64,000 nucleotides of DNA from an uncultured Planococcus sp. (lineage in GTDB: Bacteria > Bacillota > Bacilli > Bacillales_A > Planococcaceae), in contig CANNAE010000005.1 in assembly GCA_947502505.1 (NCBI GenBank), forward strand, positions 211,179 through 275,178. Direction: 5' to 3'. Below, piece by piece: positions 16,930 to 26,461 of this stretch (positions within the stretch are counted from its first letter, which is position 1; every line of letters starts with the position of its first letter). The notes below the pieces were generated by a model. It had not been told where the DNA came from and did not search any database. It saw only the letters and a list, made by a program, of their open reading frames with translations. Position numbers and translations under genes: made by a program.

Positions 16930-17175
16930 TTAAGGTGCCGGGCACGAAGCGGATGCATCCGCATATAATAAGGTTTGTACGGAACGCCCAGGGGCAAGGG
17001 CTTGCTGGACAGTGCCCGTTTGCTCAGGTATCAAATTGTCTCTTGTTTCCGTGTAAGCTTGGAGCCGCTCCTGGTTTTGCCAGTCCTCAAAAGGTTCGTT
17101 ATAAATGCCTAAAAGGATCAATCCGCAAAATGCGGCAACCAATGTGACGCCGAGTAACGAAAGGAAGCCTTTCAT
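16930..17175 (-). CDS. Small putative membrane or exported protein
   Basis: 81-residue frame starting MKGFLSLLGVTLVAAFCGLI, one hydrophobic N-terminal segment (about 3-24) that may be an anchor or signal, followed by a polar tail with no recognised domain. AAGGCGGG lies eight bases before the ATG. It fills the gap between two genes on the other strand. Family not recognised; moderate doubt that it is real. Confidence 0.45.
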   Translation of the reverse strand: MKGFLSLLGVTLVAAFCGLILLGIYNEPFEDWQNQERLQAYTETRDNLIPEQTGTVQQALAPGRSVQTLLYADASASCPAP

Positions 17176-17299
17176 GATCTAATCCCGCCTTCTCATAGAT
17201 GCTGATATTAAGAACGCGAACCGTTCCGAAAGGTTCCCGGTTGAAGAAATCCAAAAGACTGGGATACTGATAGGTAAGAGCATCAAAAGGAGGGAAAAT

Positions 17300-18370
17300 A
17301 TGATTTCATTGAATACAGATATTTGCAAGATTCTCGGAATCGACTACCCAATCGTCCAGGCGGGAATGGCGGGGGGACCGGCCACTGCAGAATTGGCCGC
17401 GGAAGTTTCCGGTGCGGGAGGCCTGGGTACGCTTGGGGCTGCGTATTTGACGCCTGCCAAACTGCGGGAAGAGATTGCAAAGATCCGCAAACGGACGGAC
17501 AAGCCTTTCGCCGTCAATTTGTTTGCGTCCGTGCCAAAAGATAATTTCTCGCGCATTGATGAAGTCGAACAAGCCTTGCAGCCAATCTACGAGGAGCTTG
17601 CGATTGAACAGCAAAGCACTGAATACCGCACGCCCGACCACGGCGAAGAGCTATTTCGCATCTGCCTTGAACTAAATGTGCCGATCATCAGCACGGCGTT
17701 CGGTTCCTTGGCGCCTGGTCATATGGAGTCGGCCAAAGCGCAGGGCATCAAAATCATTACGATGGCAACGACTGTCGGCGAAGCCTTGTCAGCCGAGGAG
17801 GCGGGAGCTGATGCCATCGTGGCTCAAGGCAGTGAAGCGGGAGGCCACCGCGGCAGCTTTTCCTTTAGCCGCCATCCGATGGGGGCACAGGTCGGCTTAA
17901 TGGCGCTGCTTCCGCAAATCGCAGATGCCGTAGAGGTGCCGGTAATCGCAGCTGGCGGAATCGTGGACGGGCGGGGGCTGGTGGCGTCGCTTGCACTCGG
18001 GGCACAAGCTGTCCAAGTCGGGACGCGTTTTGTCGCAGCGAAAGAATCCGGTGCGCACCCGGCATATAAACAAGCCATCTTTGACAGCGATGAAGAAAGC
18101 ACGGTCGTGACGAATAGTTTCTCAGGGCGCCCGGCGCGTGGCATCCGCAACCGATTCATCGAACTATTCGAATCATCGGGAACCAAACCACTGCCATTTC
18201 CGTCCCACAATACAGTGACGAAAGAAATCCGGGGAGCGTCAGCAACAGCAGGCAATCCGGAATTTATGTCATTATGGGCAGGACAGGCGACAAGGGGGCT
18301 TGCGCAGGAAGAAAGCGCAGCGGAAATCGTCTCTTCCATGATGGAACAAGCCCGTGCCTTCATCCGGTGA
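17300..18370 (+). CDS. Nitronate monooxygenase (2-nitropropane dioxygenase family)
   Basis: FMN-dependent TIM-barrel enzyme of 356 residues that oxidises alkyl nitronates such as propionate 3-nitronate. Family blocks seen: PIVQAGMAGGPATAELAAEV near the start, GADAIVAQGSEAGGHRGSF with the catalytic-type His, PVIAAGGIVDGRGLVASLAL and GAQAVQVGTRFV for phosphate binding. AAAGGAGG precedes the ATG. It stands alone and is likely a detoxifying enzyme. Confidence 0.9.
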   Translation: MISLNTDICKILGIDYPIVQAGMAGGPATAELAAEVSGAGGLGTLGAAYLTPAKLREEIAKIRKRTDKPFAVNLFASVPKDNFSRIDEVEQALQPIYEELAIEQQSTEYRTPDHGEELFRICLELNVPIISTAFGSLAPGHMESAKAQGIKIITMATTVGEALSAEEAGADAIVAQGSEAGGHRGSFSFSRHPMGAQVGLMALLPQIADAVEVPVIAAGGIVDGRGLVASLALGAQAVQVGTRFVAAKESGAHPAYKQAIFDSDEESTVVTNSFSGRPARGIRNRFIELFESSGTKPLPFPSHNTVTKEIRGASATAGNPEFMSLWAGQATRGLAQEESAAEIVSSMMEQARAFIR

Positions 18371-18440
18371 TGCGGCTCGAGTTTCCTGTTTCTGCGTGCT
18401 ATACTGATGAAAGTGATTTTGAAATGAGGAGACTGAACGA

Positions 18441-19286
18441 ATGGAATGGAAAAATATATACCGCGGTATTTTAATGGGCATCAGTGATTTGATTCCGGGT
18501 GTCAGCGGGGGGACGATTGCCTTTATCCTGGGCATCTACGACCGTTTACTTGAATCGATCAGCGGCTTTTTCAGCCGGGAATGGAAGAAGCAGCTGGGCT
18601 TTCTTGTGCCGCTTGGCATCGGGATTGTCATCACGCTGTTATTGTTCAGCCGCTTTATCGAATTTTTATTGGAAAATCATTACGAAGCAACGCAATTCTT
18701 CTTCATGGGGCTGATTCTTGGGGTCTTGCCGTACATCATGAAGCAAGCCGAAGTGAAAAAGAATTTCACGGCACGCCATTTGGTCATTTTGCTGGTAATC
18801 GGGGCAGCGCTTGCTTCCATGGCATTTATCCAGACCGATGAAAATGTCGCGCCGATTACGGAATTGAGCTTGCCGACCTTCTTCCTGCTGTTTTTCTCAG
18901 GTTGGATCGCGAGCATGGCCATGCTATTGCCCGGCATTAGCGGCTCCTTTATCTTGTTGTTGATCGGTGTGTATTCGACCGCCATCAACGCCCTGTCGAC
19001 ACTGAACTTGCCGATCGTCCTGACTATCGGGGCTGGCGTCATGGTCGGGTTTGTCGTCTCAAGCAAGACGATCAGCTATTTGCTGGAGCATTTCACGTAT
19101 GTGACATATGCTGCGATTATCGGTTTGATCCTCGGATCGCTGTTTGTCGTATTCCCTGGTTTTGCAGCCGATACAACGACTTTGGTCACCAGCCTGGTCA
19201 CATTTATGGTTGGACTATTGTTTACTTTATGGTTCAGTTCGCCAAAGAAAACCGATATTACCAGCGAACAAAATGTAGAAGCGTAA
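18441..19286 (+). CDS. DUF368 membrane protein, putative undecaprenyl-phosphate translocase
   Basis: 281-residue integral membrane protein with about eight spans. Two inverted half-motifs typical of DUF368 are clear: DLIPGVSGGTIAFILG (about residues 16-31) and LLPGISGSFILLLIGVY (about 158-174). DUF368 proteins (PopT) were recently shown to flip undecaprenyl phosphate back to the cytoplasmic face for cell-wall synthesis. UppP, which makes that phosphate outside, is encoded 1.3 kb away, strengthening the assignment. It ends at its own terminator. Confidence 0.85.
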   Translation: MEWKNIYRGILMGISDLIPGVSGGTIAFILGIYDRLLESISGFFSREWKKQLGFLVPLGIGIVITLLLFSRFIEFLLENHYEATQFFFMGLILGVLPYIMKQAEVKKNFTARHLVILLVIGAALASMAFIQTDENVAPITELSLPTFFLLFFSGWIASMAMLLPGISGSFILLLIGVYSTAINALSTLNLPIVLTIGAGVMVGFVVSSKTISYLLEHFTYVTYAAIIGLILGSLFVVFPGFAADTTTLVTSLVTFMVGLLFTLWFSSPKKTDITSEQNVEA

Positions 19287-19300
19287 TCAATGAAAACAGC

Positions 19301-19342
19301 AAAGCGGACAGCGAAAAGAACTCCTTTTCCTGTCCGCTTTTG
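19301..19342 (+). terminator. Terminator of the DUF368 gene
   Basis: AAAGCGGACAG pairs with CTGTCCGCTTT around an 18-base loop that can itself pair in part. Confidence 0.75.
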
Positions 19343-19435
19343 GTATTTATTTAAGGGAAAAAGTAAAAAAGGCTTTTTGCTTTGCGGAATTCGCTTTTGC
19401 GATTAAACTGAAATGAAGAGAAAGAGGTGACGCAT

Positions 19436-20563
19436 GTGCGGAAATTGTTTGGCCTCCTGTTGCTCCTGGTATTATTGTTTTTTACCCGCCCGGTATGGGA
19501 AGGGCCTGTCGAAGAATATGTCGACCTCAGCTTTTTAGACTCAGTGGATGAAATGATCGGAAATGTAACAGCTGACACGGATGTTTCCAAAGCGCTCGAT
19601 GAAGCCAAATATTTCACGACGCGCATCAGCCATCAACTGCAGACGATGGTGACGGAAAGCTCAGCCGGGTTGCCTGAAGCAGTGGCAAAACCGGAGCTCT
19701 CCGATACAGATTCCATGGTGGCGGTGCACAATGTCACGCTTGGGATGAGCAAGGATCAAGCACAGCAAAAACTCGGCTTGCCGATGCGATTGATGGAAAA
19801 TGAATACGGAACCGATTGGCATAGCTATCATCAGGATTATCAGAACTATGTGTTGCTGTCCTACGATGGCAACGGGGAAGTCAATGGCATGTTCACCAAT
19901 CAGGATCTCATCTCTTCTACGGAAGGCTTTTCGATGGATTCGACCAAAGCGCAAGTGCGCGAGCTGTTCGGGACACCGCTGACGAGCCTGCAAAAAGGGC
20001 GTGTGCAGTATATTCTCGACTCGCGCGATGAGTATGACTTATTTGAAACGGCGGATTCCTATACAACGGTTTTTTATGATATTCACGAAGGGGATACGGT
20101 GACGGCAGTCCAGGTCATCGATAAGGATTTAGAAGAGCAGCGCAGTGAAATTTATGCGGAGCCTTCCCCGGAAGTGAAAGAGGGCTATGAATTTCTATTG
20201 TTTGAATTGACCAATTCAGCGAGAATTCAACGCGAATTGCCGCTTTTGAAATGGGACGCCGAAACGAAGGAAACGGCGCGCGACCACAGCCAGGAAATGG
20301 CGGATGATCGTTATTTCAGCCATACGAACCCGGCTGGCCAATCACCTTTTGACCGCATGAAAGAAGATGGCATCACGTTCTTTATCGCCGGTGAAAATTT
20401 GGCCTACGGGCAGTATAGCGCCGTCTTTGCACACGAAGGGCTCATGAACTCGATGGGCCACCGCGAGAATATCGTCAAACCTGACTTTGGCTATCTCGGC
20501 GTCGGCGTCGCATTCAACTCAGACAAACAGCCTTATTTTACGGCAAACTTTTTCAATCGATAG
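19436..20563 (+). CDS. Exported CAP-domain protein (YlbC-like)
   Basis: 375-residue secreted or anchored protein. An N-terminal hydrophobic segment (about 4-18) leads into a CAP-associated domain (about 80-225) and a C-terminal CAP/SCP-like domain (about 245-372) with FELTNSARIQ, YFSHTNPAGQSPFDR and SMGHRENIVKPDF. B. subtilis YlbC has the same order. The biochemical role of bacterial CAP proteins is unclear. GTG at 19436 has GAGGTG seven bases upstream; a GTG at 19427 is possible but overlaps that site. Confidence 0.82.
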   Translation: MRKLFGLLLLLVLLFFTRPVWEGPVEEYVDLSFLDSVDEMIGNVTADTDVSKALDEAKYFTTRISHQLQTMVTESSAGLPEAVAKPELSDTDSMVAVHNVTLGMSKDQAQQKLGLPMRLMENEYGTDWHSYHQDYQNYVLLSYDGNGEVNGMFTNQDLISSTEGFSMDSTKAQVRELFGTPLTSLQKGRVQYILDSRDEYDLFETADSYTTVFYDIHEGDTVTAVQVIDKDLEEQRSEIYAEPSPEVKEGYEFLLFELTNSARIQRELPLLKWDAETKETARDHSQEMADDRYFSHTNPAGQSPFDRMKEDGITFFIAGENLAYGQYSAVFAHEGLMNSMGHRENIVKPDFGYLGVGVAFNSDKQPYFTANFFNR

Positions 20564-20564
20564 G

Positions 20565-20603
20565 AAAACCCCTCTATTGCCTTTGCGCAATAGAGGGGTT
20601 TTT
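20565..20603. terminator. Bidirectional terminator
   Basis: Perfect arms AACCCCTCTATTGC and GCAATAGAGGGGTT between convergent CAP and uppP genes. Confidence 0.9.
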
Positions 20604-20605
20604 GG

Positions 20606-21436
20606 TTAGTTCAATAGGAACCAGGCGAGCACGACGAGCGGCCCGACGATAAAGCAGTAGATCGCAAAATATTTCAATTGGCCTTTTGCCATGATGTTCA
20701 TGAACCATTTCAGCGAGAAGTACGAAGCCACGAGCGAGCCGATGAAGGCCATGATATAAGGGACGGCCATCGTCGCCAAGTTATCATCGTTGACAATATC
20801 GGTGATGCTCAGCACAGCCCCGCCCAAACTGATCGGGATGAACAACAGGAAAGAAAAGCGCAGCGCTGTTTCTTGGTTGATGCCGCGCGCCATGGCGGCA
20901 ACGATCGTAGCGCCGCTTCGGCTGATGCCGGGAATCAAGGCGACAGCTTGTGCCCCGCCGATGATCAAGGCATCTTTCATGGTCATATTGCCGTCTTTGC
21001 GCTGTCCGCGCATATTGCGGATCAGCCACAAGGCAAGGCCGGTGACTACGAGCGTGATGCCAACGGTGACGACGGTCGACAAATAGGAATCGATCGTGTC
21101 CTGGAATAAGACACCGATGATGCCTGCCGGGATGGTCGCAACGACCAAATAAACGACGAACATGAAATCGCGCCGGGTTTCCGGCGTTTTTTCTTTGAAA
21201 AATTTCAAGCCGTTGATGACCAGCCGTTTAATATCTTCCCGGTAAATGATCAAGACAGCGAGCAAGGACGCGCTGTTGACGAGAAGGGCGAAGGTCGAAT
21301 TGCTGCCCTCGATTTCAACGTCGAGAAAATACTGGGCAATCAGCAAATGGCCGCTTGAAGAAATCGGGATGGGTTCAGTAAGCCCTTGGAATAGCCCGAG
21401 CAGCAAAAATTTGATTGTAAGCCATAATTGTTCCAT
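20606..21436 (-). CDS. uppP: Undecaprenyl-diphosphatase UppP (BacA)
   Basis: Membrane pyrophosphatase of 276 residues that turns undecaprenyl diphosphate into the monophosphate carrier for cell-wall synthesis and gives bacitracin resistance. Signature blocks [15 protein letters not shown] (about residues 18-32, catalytic Glu and Ser) and [10 protein letters not shown] (about 165-174) are intact, with about eight spans. GGAGG lies ten bases before the ATG. Its neighbour but one encodes the DUF368 carrier translocase. Confidence 0.95.
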   Translation of the reverse strand: MEQLWLTIKFLLLGLFQGLTEPIPISSSGHLLIAQYFLDVEIEGSNSTFALLVNSASLLAVLIIYREDIKRLVINGLKFFKEKTPETRRDFMFVVYLVVATIPAGIIGVLFQDTIDSYLSTVVTVGITLVVTGLALWLIRNMRGQRKDGNMTMKDALIIGGAQAVALIPGISRSGATIVAAMARGINQETALRFSFLLFIPISLGGAVLSITDIVNDDNLATMAVPYIMAFIGSLVASYFSLKWFMNIMAKGQLKYFAIYCFIVGPLVVLAWFLLN

Positions 21437-21584
21437 CTGTATGTATCCTCCAAATTCTATTCATTGTCATATCCACAGTCATAAGACGTGCATGAAGTTA
21501 AAAAGTTCACGCTACACAAAAACATATAATACCATATAAACGTGATAAACTGGGTATAGATATCGAAGAAAGGAAGTGTAATAG

Positions 21585-22664
21585 GTGACAAATAAATTAT
21601 GGTTCCAGGCAGGAGTCGGAATTATCCTGACACTGGTCATCATTCGCCTGTTCATCGAAGTCCAGGGGATTTTCGATCCGCTGTTCATCATTGCAGGAAC
21701 GATTTTCGTGCCATTGCTTCTGGGTGGTGTCTTGTTCTATTTGACGCGTCCGCTGCTGTATTTTTTGGAGAACCGCAAATTCCCGAAATGGGCCGCCATC
21801 TTAACGATCGTTCTCTTGATTGTTCTGGTCTTTTATCTATTATTTGCAATGGTTGGGCCTGCGGTGACAGACCAAGTCAACTCGCTTGTCGACAATGCCC
21901 CGGGCATCATCAATGACGTAGAAGATTACGCGCAGTATTTGCTCGCCCAGCGCGACCGCTTGCCGGATTCCCTGGAAGAGCAGATCAATGATATGAGCGG
22001 CCAGATCGGCGACCGCATCGGCGATATCGGCGGCTGGGTCGTGTCGTTCCTCACGAGCTTTATCTCGGGCGTCATCACGCTTGTGCTTGTGCCGTTCTTC
22101 CTGATTTACTTATTGATCGACCACCGCAAATTCGTGCCGTTCATTTCCGGCTTCTTCAGCGGGCAGCGCAAGCTTTGGGTAATCAAGACATTGAAAGACA
22201 TCGACCACACCTTGCGTTCGTATATCCAAGGGCAGCTATTCGTCAGCTTTTTGGTCGGGCTGATGCTGTTGATCGGCTATTTAATCATCGATTTGGATTA
22301 CGCGCTGTTACTGGCATTGATCGGCATGGCGACAAACGTCATCCCGTTCCTTGGGCCATATATCGCCGTCATCCCGGCGATATTGATCGCATTGGTGCAG
22401 GACCCGATCATGGCGGTGTATGTCGCCATCATCATGCTAGTCGCCCAACAGATTGAAAGCAATTTCATCACTCCGAACGTCATGGGCAATGCACTCGATG
22501 TCCACCCGCTGACCGTCATCACCTTGATCCTGGCAGCCGGGAACATTGCGGGCATTTGGGGAATCATTCTGGCGATTCCGTTCTATGCCGTCGTGAAAAC
22601 AATCATCAAGAACATTTACGCAAGGCGGCAGGAAATCCGCTCGACCGCCACAAGAGAAGTATAA
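21585..22664 (+). CDS. AI-2E-family membrane transporter
   Basis: Eight-span permease-like protein of 359 residues (spans near 8-28, 33-53, 65-88, 155-180, 213-270 and 285-345). The family block PFLGPYIAVIPAILIAL (about 249-265) and NFITPNVMGNALDVHPL are clear. Members include AI-2 exporters and Na+/H+ antiporters, so the substrate cannot be named. A GTG start follows GAAAGGAAG. Single gene, ending at a large composite hairpin. Confidence 0.85.
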   Translation: MTNKLWFQAGVGIILTLVIIRLFIEVQGIFDPLFIIAGTIFVPLLLGGVLFYLTRPLLYFLENRKFPKWAAILTIVLLIVLVFYLLFAMVGPAVTDQVNSLVDNAPGIINDVEDYAQYLLAQRDRLPDSLEEQINDMSGQIGDRIGDIGGWVVSFLTSFISGVITLVLVPFFLIYLLIDHRKFVPFISGFFSGQRKLWVIKTLKDIDHTLRSYIQGQLFVSFLVGLMLLIGYLIIDLDYALLLALIGMATNVIPFLGPYIAVIPAILIALVQDPIMAVYVAIIMLVAQQIESNFITPNVMGNALDVHPLTVITLILAAGNIAGIWGIILAIPFYAVVKTIIKNIYARRQEIRSTATREV

Positions 22665-22666
22665 GA

Positions 22667-22731
22667 GAAAACCCGCAATCCCTGAATGAGCGAAGTGTCG
22701 CTCAATGCGTTCAGGGGCTGCGGGTTTTTAT
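22667..22731 (+). terminator. Composite terminator
   Basis: AAAACCCGCA/TGCGGGTTTT outer stem, CTGAA/TTCAG and GAGCGA/TCGCTC inner stems, T-run at the end. Confidence 0.8.
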
Positions 22732-22744
22732 TATAGGCAATTGC

Positions 22745-22800
22745 TTGACGATAAATGGTTTACCCTCTAAACTAATGATAGTTGAGGGGGTAAACCATTT
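22745..22800 (+). promoter_or_regulatory. Promoter and palindromic operator of the MarR-MMPL operon
   Basis: TTGACG (22745-22750), 17 bases, TAAACT (22768-22773). AAATGGTTTACCC (22753-22765) is an exact inverted repeat of GGGTAAACCATTT (22788-22800), 22 bases apart. The left arm lies in the promoter spacer; the right arm contains the ribosome site and touches the ATG. This suits repression by the MarR protein encoded next. Confidence 0.75.
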
Positions 22801-23244
22801 ATGGATATGCGCATTAAAGAAGCGGTCGAATTGTTTCAGGAAGTCTTATTTTACGGAACAGAACGGGTCATCCGTTCTTTGGACAACCCGTTATGGGAAG
22901 AGTTTTCCCCGGAGCAGATGCAGTCGCTAAAACTGATCGACAAAGAAGGCCAAATTACCTCGGCCAGGCTTGCGGTGCTGCAGGGCGTCCATAAAAGCGC
23001 CGTATCGAACCGCACGAAAAAGCTATTGCAAAAAGAATTGATCCAAGTAGTCCAGACCGCAGACCGGCGGGAAAAGCTGCTTGAATTAACCGATGCCGGG
23101 AAATCGGTGCTGGAAGAGTCAGATAAGTTACTCGCCGAGTATTTGGAGAAATTGATGTCCGAACGAGTGGACGATCAGGAAATTGAACAATTCCTAAAGA
23201 TTTTCAGGAAACTCAGCGCAATCATGAAAACGGATGGAGTGTAA
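22801..23244 (+). CDS. MarR-family transcriptional regulator
   Basis: Winged-helix repressor of 147 residues. The wHTH core spans about residues 40-105 (SARLAVLQGVHKSAVSNRTK as recognition helix; TADRREKLLELTDAG as wing). It is followed by the MMPL transporter gene with a three-base gap, so it most likely controls its own operon through the perfect palindrome that ends at its start codon. Inducer unknown. Confidence 0.88.
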   Translation: MDMRIKEAVELFQEVLFYGTERVIRSLDNPLWEEFSPEQMQSLKLIDKEGQITSARLAVLQGVHKSAVSNRTKKLLQKELIQVVQTADRREKLLELTDAGKSVLEESDKLLAEYLEKLMSERVDDQEIEQFLKIFRKLSAIMKTDGV

Positions 23245-23247
23245 TTG

Positions 23248-25869
23248 ATGCAGACGATATTGAAATTGAAATGGCCGATCATGATCGGGCTGATTGTATT
23301 GACGGCGGCTTTGTTTTTAGCGGCGCCGAACTTAACGGAACAAGCGGAAGAAGCGGGCTCGTTCCAATTGTCCGAACAAGCGGATTCCCAGCGGGCGGCA
23401 ACGATCCTGGAATCGGCTGATGTCTCAGGGCAGACCATTTCCTTGGTGATCGAACTAGATTCAGCGCTCGATGAAACAAGCGAGCAGCAGATCGCTGATA
23501 TGAGGGCGGAAATCGAAGCGCTCGGCGATCCAGTGTCCACGGTATTGGATCCGTTTGAAAATGAAGAACTGGAAGCCCAATTGGTCGCAGAAGATCGCCA
23601 GACGGTCTTGCTGCCGGTTTCGATCGAAGGAACGGACGAAGAAGCGGCGGCACTCGCCGATGAAATCCGCGAAACGATTGTACCGGAAGATTTAACGGTC
23701 TATTTGACGGGTGAGGCGATTATTAACCAAGACGTCAACACTAGCGCCCAGGAAGGCCTGAAGAAAACGGAAATCATCACGGTGATTTTGATTTTCGGCT
23801 TATTGCTGGCGGTATTCCGGTCGTTTATCACACCGATCATCCCGCTTGTAGCCGTAGGGCTCAGCTATTTGCTCAGCCAATCGCTCGTGGCCTTTTTCAT
23901 CGATTGGTTCGGCTTCCCGGTATCGAACTATACACAGATCTTCCTAGTGGCGATCCTGTTCGGCCTCGGGACTGATTATTGCATCTTGCTGCTCAGCCGT
24001 TACAAAGAAGAGCTGACAGAAGGCAAAGAGGTACAGGAAGCGATTTTGAACACGTACCGGACGGCAGGGAAGACCCTATTCATTAGCGGCTTCTCCGGGT
24101 TCATCGCATTTGCGGCAATCGGTTTTGCGGAATTCCCGATTTTCAAATCGGCCGTTGCCGTTGCAGTCGGCATTGCCATACTGCTTGTCGTGTTGTTTAC
24201 CGTCATGCCATTTTTCATGGCGGTGCTGAAAGACAAATTGTTCTGGCCAAGCAAAGGCTCGGCTTCCCATAAAGACAGCAAGCTATGGATTTGGATCGGC
24301 AAATTGTCCGTCAACCGGCCGCTTTGGTCGATGTTGCTTGTGGCGGCTATCACCGTTCCTTTGTTGTTCTCCTATAATAACGACCTGTCGTTCAACACAG
24401 TGGATGAAATCAGCTCGGATTACGAATCGGTGAAAGGCCTTGATGCCATTGAAGACGCATTCGGGGCAGGCAATACGATGCCGGTGCAAGTCGTCATCAA
24501 AGGCGAAGAAAGCTTGACGGCAGAAGAAACGATTCCGTACTTGGACGCCTTGGCGCAAGATATGGAAAAAGTGGAAGGCGTCGACATGGTCCGTGCCATC
24601 ACGCGCCCTACCGGCTCGGTCATCGATGAATTTTTCGTCGACCATCAGCTGGGCCTCATTGCAGAAGGGCTTGAAGATGCGAATGCCGGGATTGGCGAAG
24701 TCCAGTCCGGCCTTGGTGAAATTGAAACCAACCTGGAAACGATCAGTGAACAGGCGGGAGGCGAAGGCCTTCGCGAAGCAGCTGCAGGCCTTTCGCAAGT
24801 GAATGGGCAGCTTGAACAGATTTCAGGCGGGCTCCAGCAGAGCGGCAATATTGAACAGACCGTCGGGGCGCTCGCGCAAGTGAATGCTGGGCTAGCAGAA
24901 ATCGAACAAGGGCTGAATGGCGGTGCTGGCCAGTACGATGAATTAGCAGCTGGCATCGGGGAACTCGCGCAAGGCGTGGGCGCTTCATCGGACGGCCTTG
25001 CGGAAATCACTGAAGGCCTGACTGAAATTGCCGACACGCTCACAGGCATCAGCGATAGCGAAGCGGTGCGCGGAACAGGCATCTACCTTCCTGAAGGCAC
25101 TTTGGAACAAGAAGAATTCGAACCCTTGCTCGAGCAGTATGCGTTTGCTGATGGGGAAGGCATGCTGATGGAAGTAGTGCTCGAAGAAGACCCGTACTCC
25201 CCGGAAGCGATCGAGATTGTCGCAAGTTTGAAAGAAGCGGCTGAGAGAAGCATCAATGGCACGCCTCTTGAGGAAGTGGACATCGCATACGGCGGGGTAC
25301 CAAGCATCAATAGTGACTTGAAGGATATCTCGGAGAGCGACTTTACGCGGACGGTCAGTATTATGCTCGTCAGCTTGTTTGTAGTCTTGGCGGTGCTTCT
25401 GCGTTCGTTCATCATGCCGCTGTTTATGATCGGCTCTTTGTTATTGACTTACTATAGTTCGATTGCGATCACCGAATTGATTTTCGTCGGATGGCTTGGC
25501 TATGACGGCATTACATGGGCCGTTCCATTCTTCGGCTTCGTCATGCTTGTCTCGCTCGGTATCGATTACTCGATCTTCCTGCTCGACCGCTACCGGGAAG
25601 AAGCCTTGACGGCTGCAGACTTCTCGAAAGCGATGCACCGGTCCATGGCGAAAATGGGGACGGTCATCATCACGGCCGCCATTTTGCTCGCCGGAACGTT
25701 CGGCGCGATGCTGCCATCAGGCGTACTGAGCCTGATGCAAATCGCAACAATCGTCATCACGGGCTTGCTGCTTTACGGCTTAATCGTCTTGCCGCTGCTC
25801 GTGCCGGCAATTACCGTTTCATTTGCAGGCGGCGCTTGGTGGCCATTCGGATTGAAAAAGAAAAAATAA
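23248..25869 (+). CDS. MMPL/RND-family transporter (YdfJ-like)
   Basis: 873-residue RND-superfamily exporter with two sets of spans: one N-terminal span (about 8-24) and five more (about 172-355), then again near 363-380 and 690-865. The soluble loop before the second set carries Gly-rich, regularly spaced helices (about 470-595, such as GLGEIETNLETIS) of the kind seen in MmpL/YhgE-type proteins. Conserved D in GLGTDYCILLLSRYKEE and SLGIDYSIFLLDRYREE is the proton-relay signature. It exports lipids or drugs in relatives; the MarR partner suggests inducible efflux. Confidence 0.9.
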   Translation: MQTILKLKWPIMIGLIVLTAALFLAAPNLTEQAEEAGSFQLSEQADSQRAATILESADVSGQTISLVIELDSALDETSEQQIADMRAEIEALGDPVSTVLDPFENEELEAQLVAEDRQTVLLPVSIEGTDEEAAALADEIRETIVPEDLTVYLTGEAIINQDVNTSAQEGLKKTEIITVILIFGLLLAVFRSFITPIIPLVAVGLSYLLSQSLVAFFIDWFGFPVSNYTQIFLVAILFGLGTDYCILLLSRYKEELTEGKEVQEAILNTYRTAGKTLFISGFSGFIAFAAIGFAEFPIFKSAVAVAVGIAILLVVLFTVMPFFMAVLKDKLFWPSKGSASHKDSKLWIWIGKLSVNRPLWSMLLVAAITVPLLFSYNNDLSFNTVDEISSDYESVKGLDAIEDAFGAGNTMPVQVVIKGEESLTAEETIPYLDALAQDMEKVEGVDMVRAITRPTGSVIDEFFVDHQLGLIAEGLEDANAGIGEVQSGLGEIETNLETISEQAGGEGLREAAAGLSQVNGQLEQISGGLQQSGNIEQTVGALAQVNAGLAEIEQGLNGGAGQYDELAAGIGELAQGVGASSDGLAEITEGLTEIADTLTGISDSEAVRGTGIYLPEGTLEQEEFEPLLEQYAFADGEGMLMEVVLEEDPYSPEAIEIVASLKEAAERSINGTPLEEVDIAYGGVPSINSDLKDISESDFTRTVSIMLVSLFVVLAVLLRSFIMPLFMIGSLLLTYYSSIAITELIFVGWLGYDGITWAVPFFGFVMLVSLGIDYSIFLLDRYREEALTAADFSKAMHRSMAKMGTVIITAAILLAGTFGAMLPSGVLSLMQIATIVITGLLLYGLIVLPLLVPAITVSFAGGAWWPFGLKKKK

Positions 25870-25874
25870 GTTTT

Positions 25875-25927
25875 AAGGGGCTGTCCCAGAAGGTCACGAA
25901 AAGTGACTTTTAGGGGCAGCCCTTTTT
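25875..25927 (+). terminator. Terminator of the MarR-MMPL operon
   Basis: AAGGGGCTGTCCC/GGGGCAGCCCTT arms with an inner GTCAC/GTGAC hairpin and T-run. Confidence 0.85.
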
Positions 25928-26008
25928 CTATTATTTCGCAAACGGCGAAGCATGCCCTATGCGTGTTATACTGAAGACAGAAATCCAAAGAAGAAATGGG
26001 GATGTCCA

Positions 26009-26461
26009 GTGCTGACATTTGAACAAAAACTAGAAGTGATCGAAGCGTTTCCGGAACTGACACGAAAAGAAGTGTCGATGAAACGGGTCAACTTCCAATT
26101 TGAAGAAAGCCTCTACGATAAGAAAAACGTGGTTTACCATCTTCACCCGAACGGCAATGGCTTTGTCTTCGTCGGTGATTTGCCGCATTACGAAGCGGAC
26201 AGCCGCGGCTTGGTCAACATCCGCGACTTTTCTGAAAGCCAGTTGCGCAGCATCATCGCCGACTCGATTGATTACTTAGGCCAGGAGCCGGAACCGCCTT
26301 ATGACAAACGCTGGACCAATAGAGAAGGCGAAAAACTCGATTTGGTCTACGAAGAGCCTTTTTGGAATATTTACACAGGGAAAAATTTGGAAGAAAGCTT
26401 TGGCACATTTGACGATGCGGAAGATTATCTCCTCGACCAAGGATTCAGCGAGCGAAAATAA
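26009..26461 (+). CDS. Conserved-looking hypothetical protein (150 aa)
   Basis: A soluble 150-residue protein (MLTFEQKLEVIEAFPELTRK at its start) with alternating helix and strand and an aromatic-rich C-terminal half (EPFWNIYTGKNLEESFGTFD). No family recognised, no membrane span. A GTG start is chosen after GGGGATG; the frame is open further up without a site. It overlaps the next GNAT gene by one base, so the two are co-translated. Confidence 0.7.
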   Translation: MLTFEQKLEVIEAFPELTRKEVSMKRVNFQFEESLYDKKNVVYHLHPNGNGFVFVGDLPHYEADSRGLVNIRDFSESQLRSIIADSIDYLGQEPEPPYDKRWTNREGEKLDLVYEEPFWNIYTGKNLEESFGTFDDAEDYLLDQGFSERK

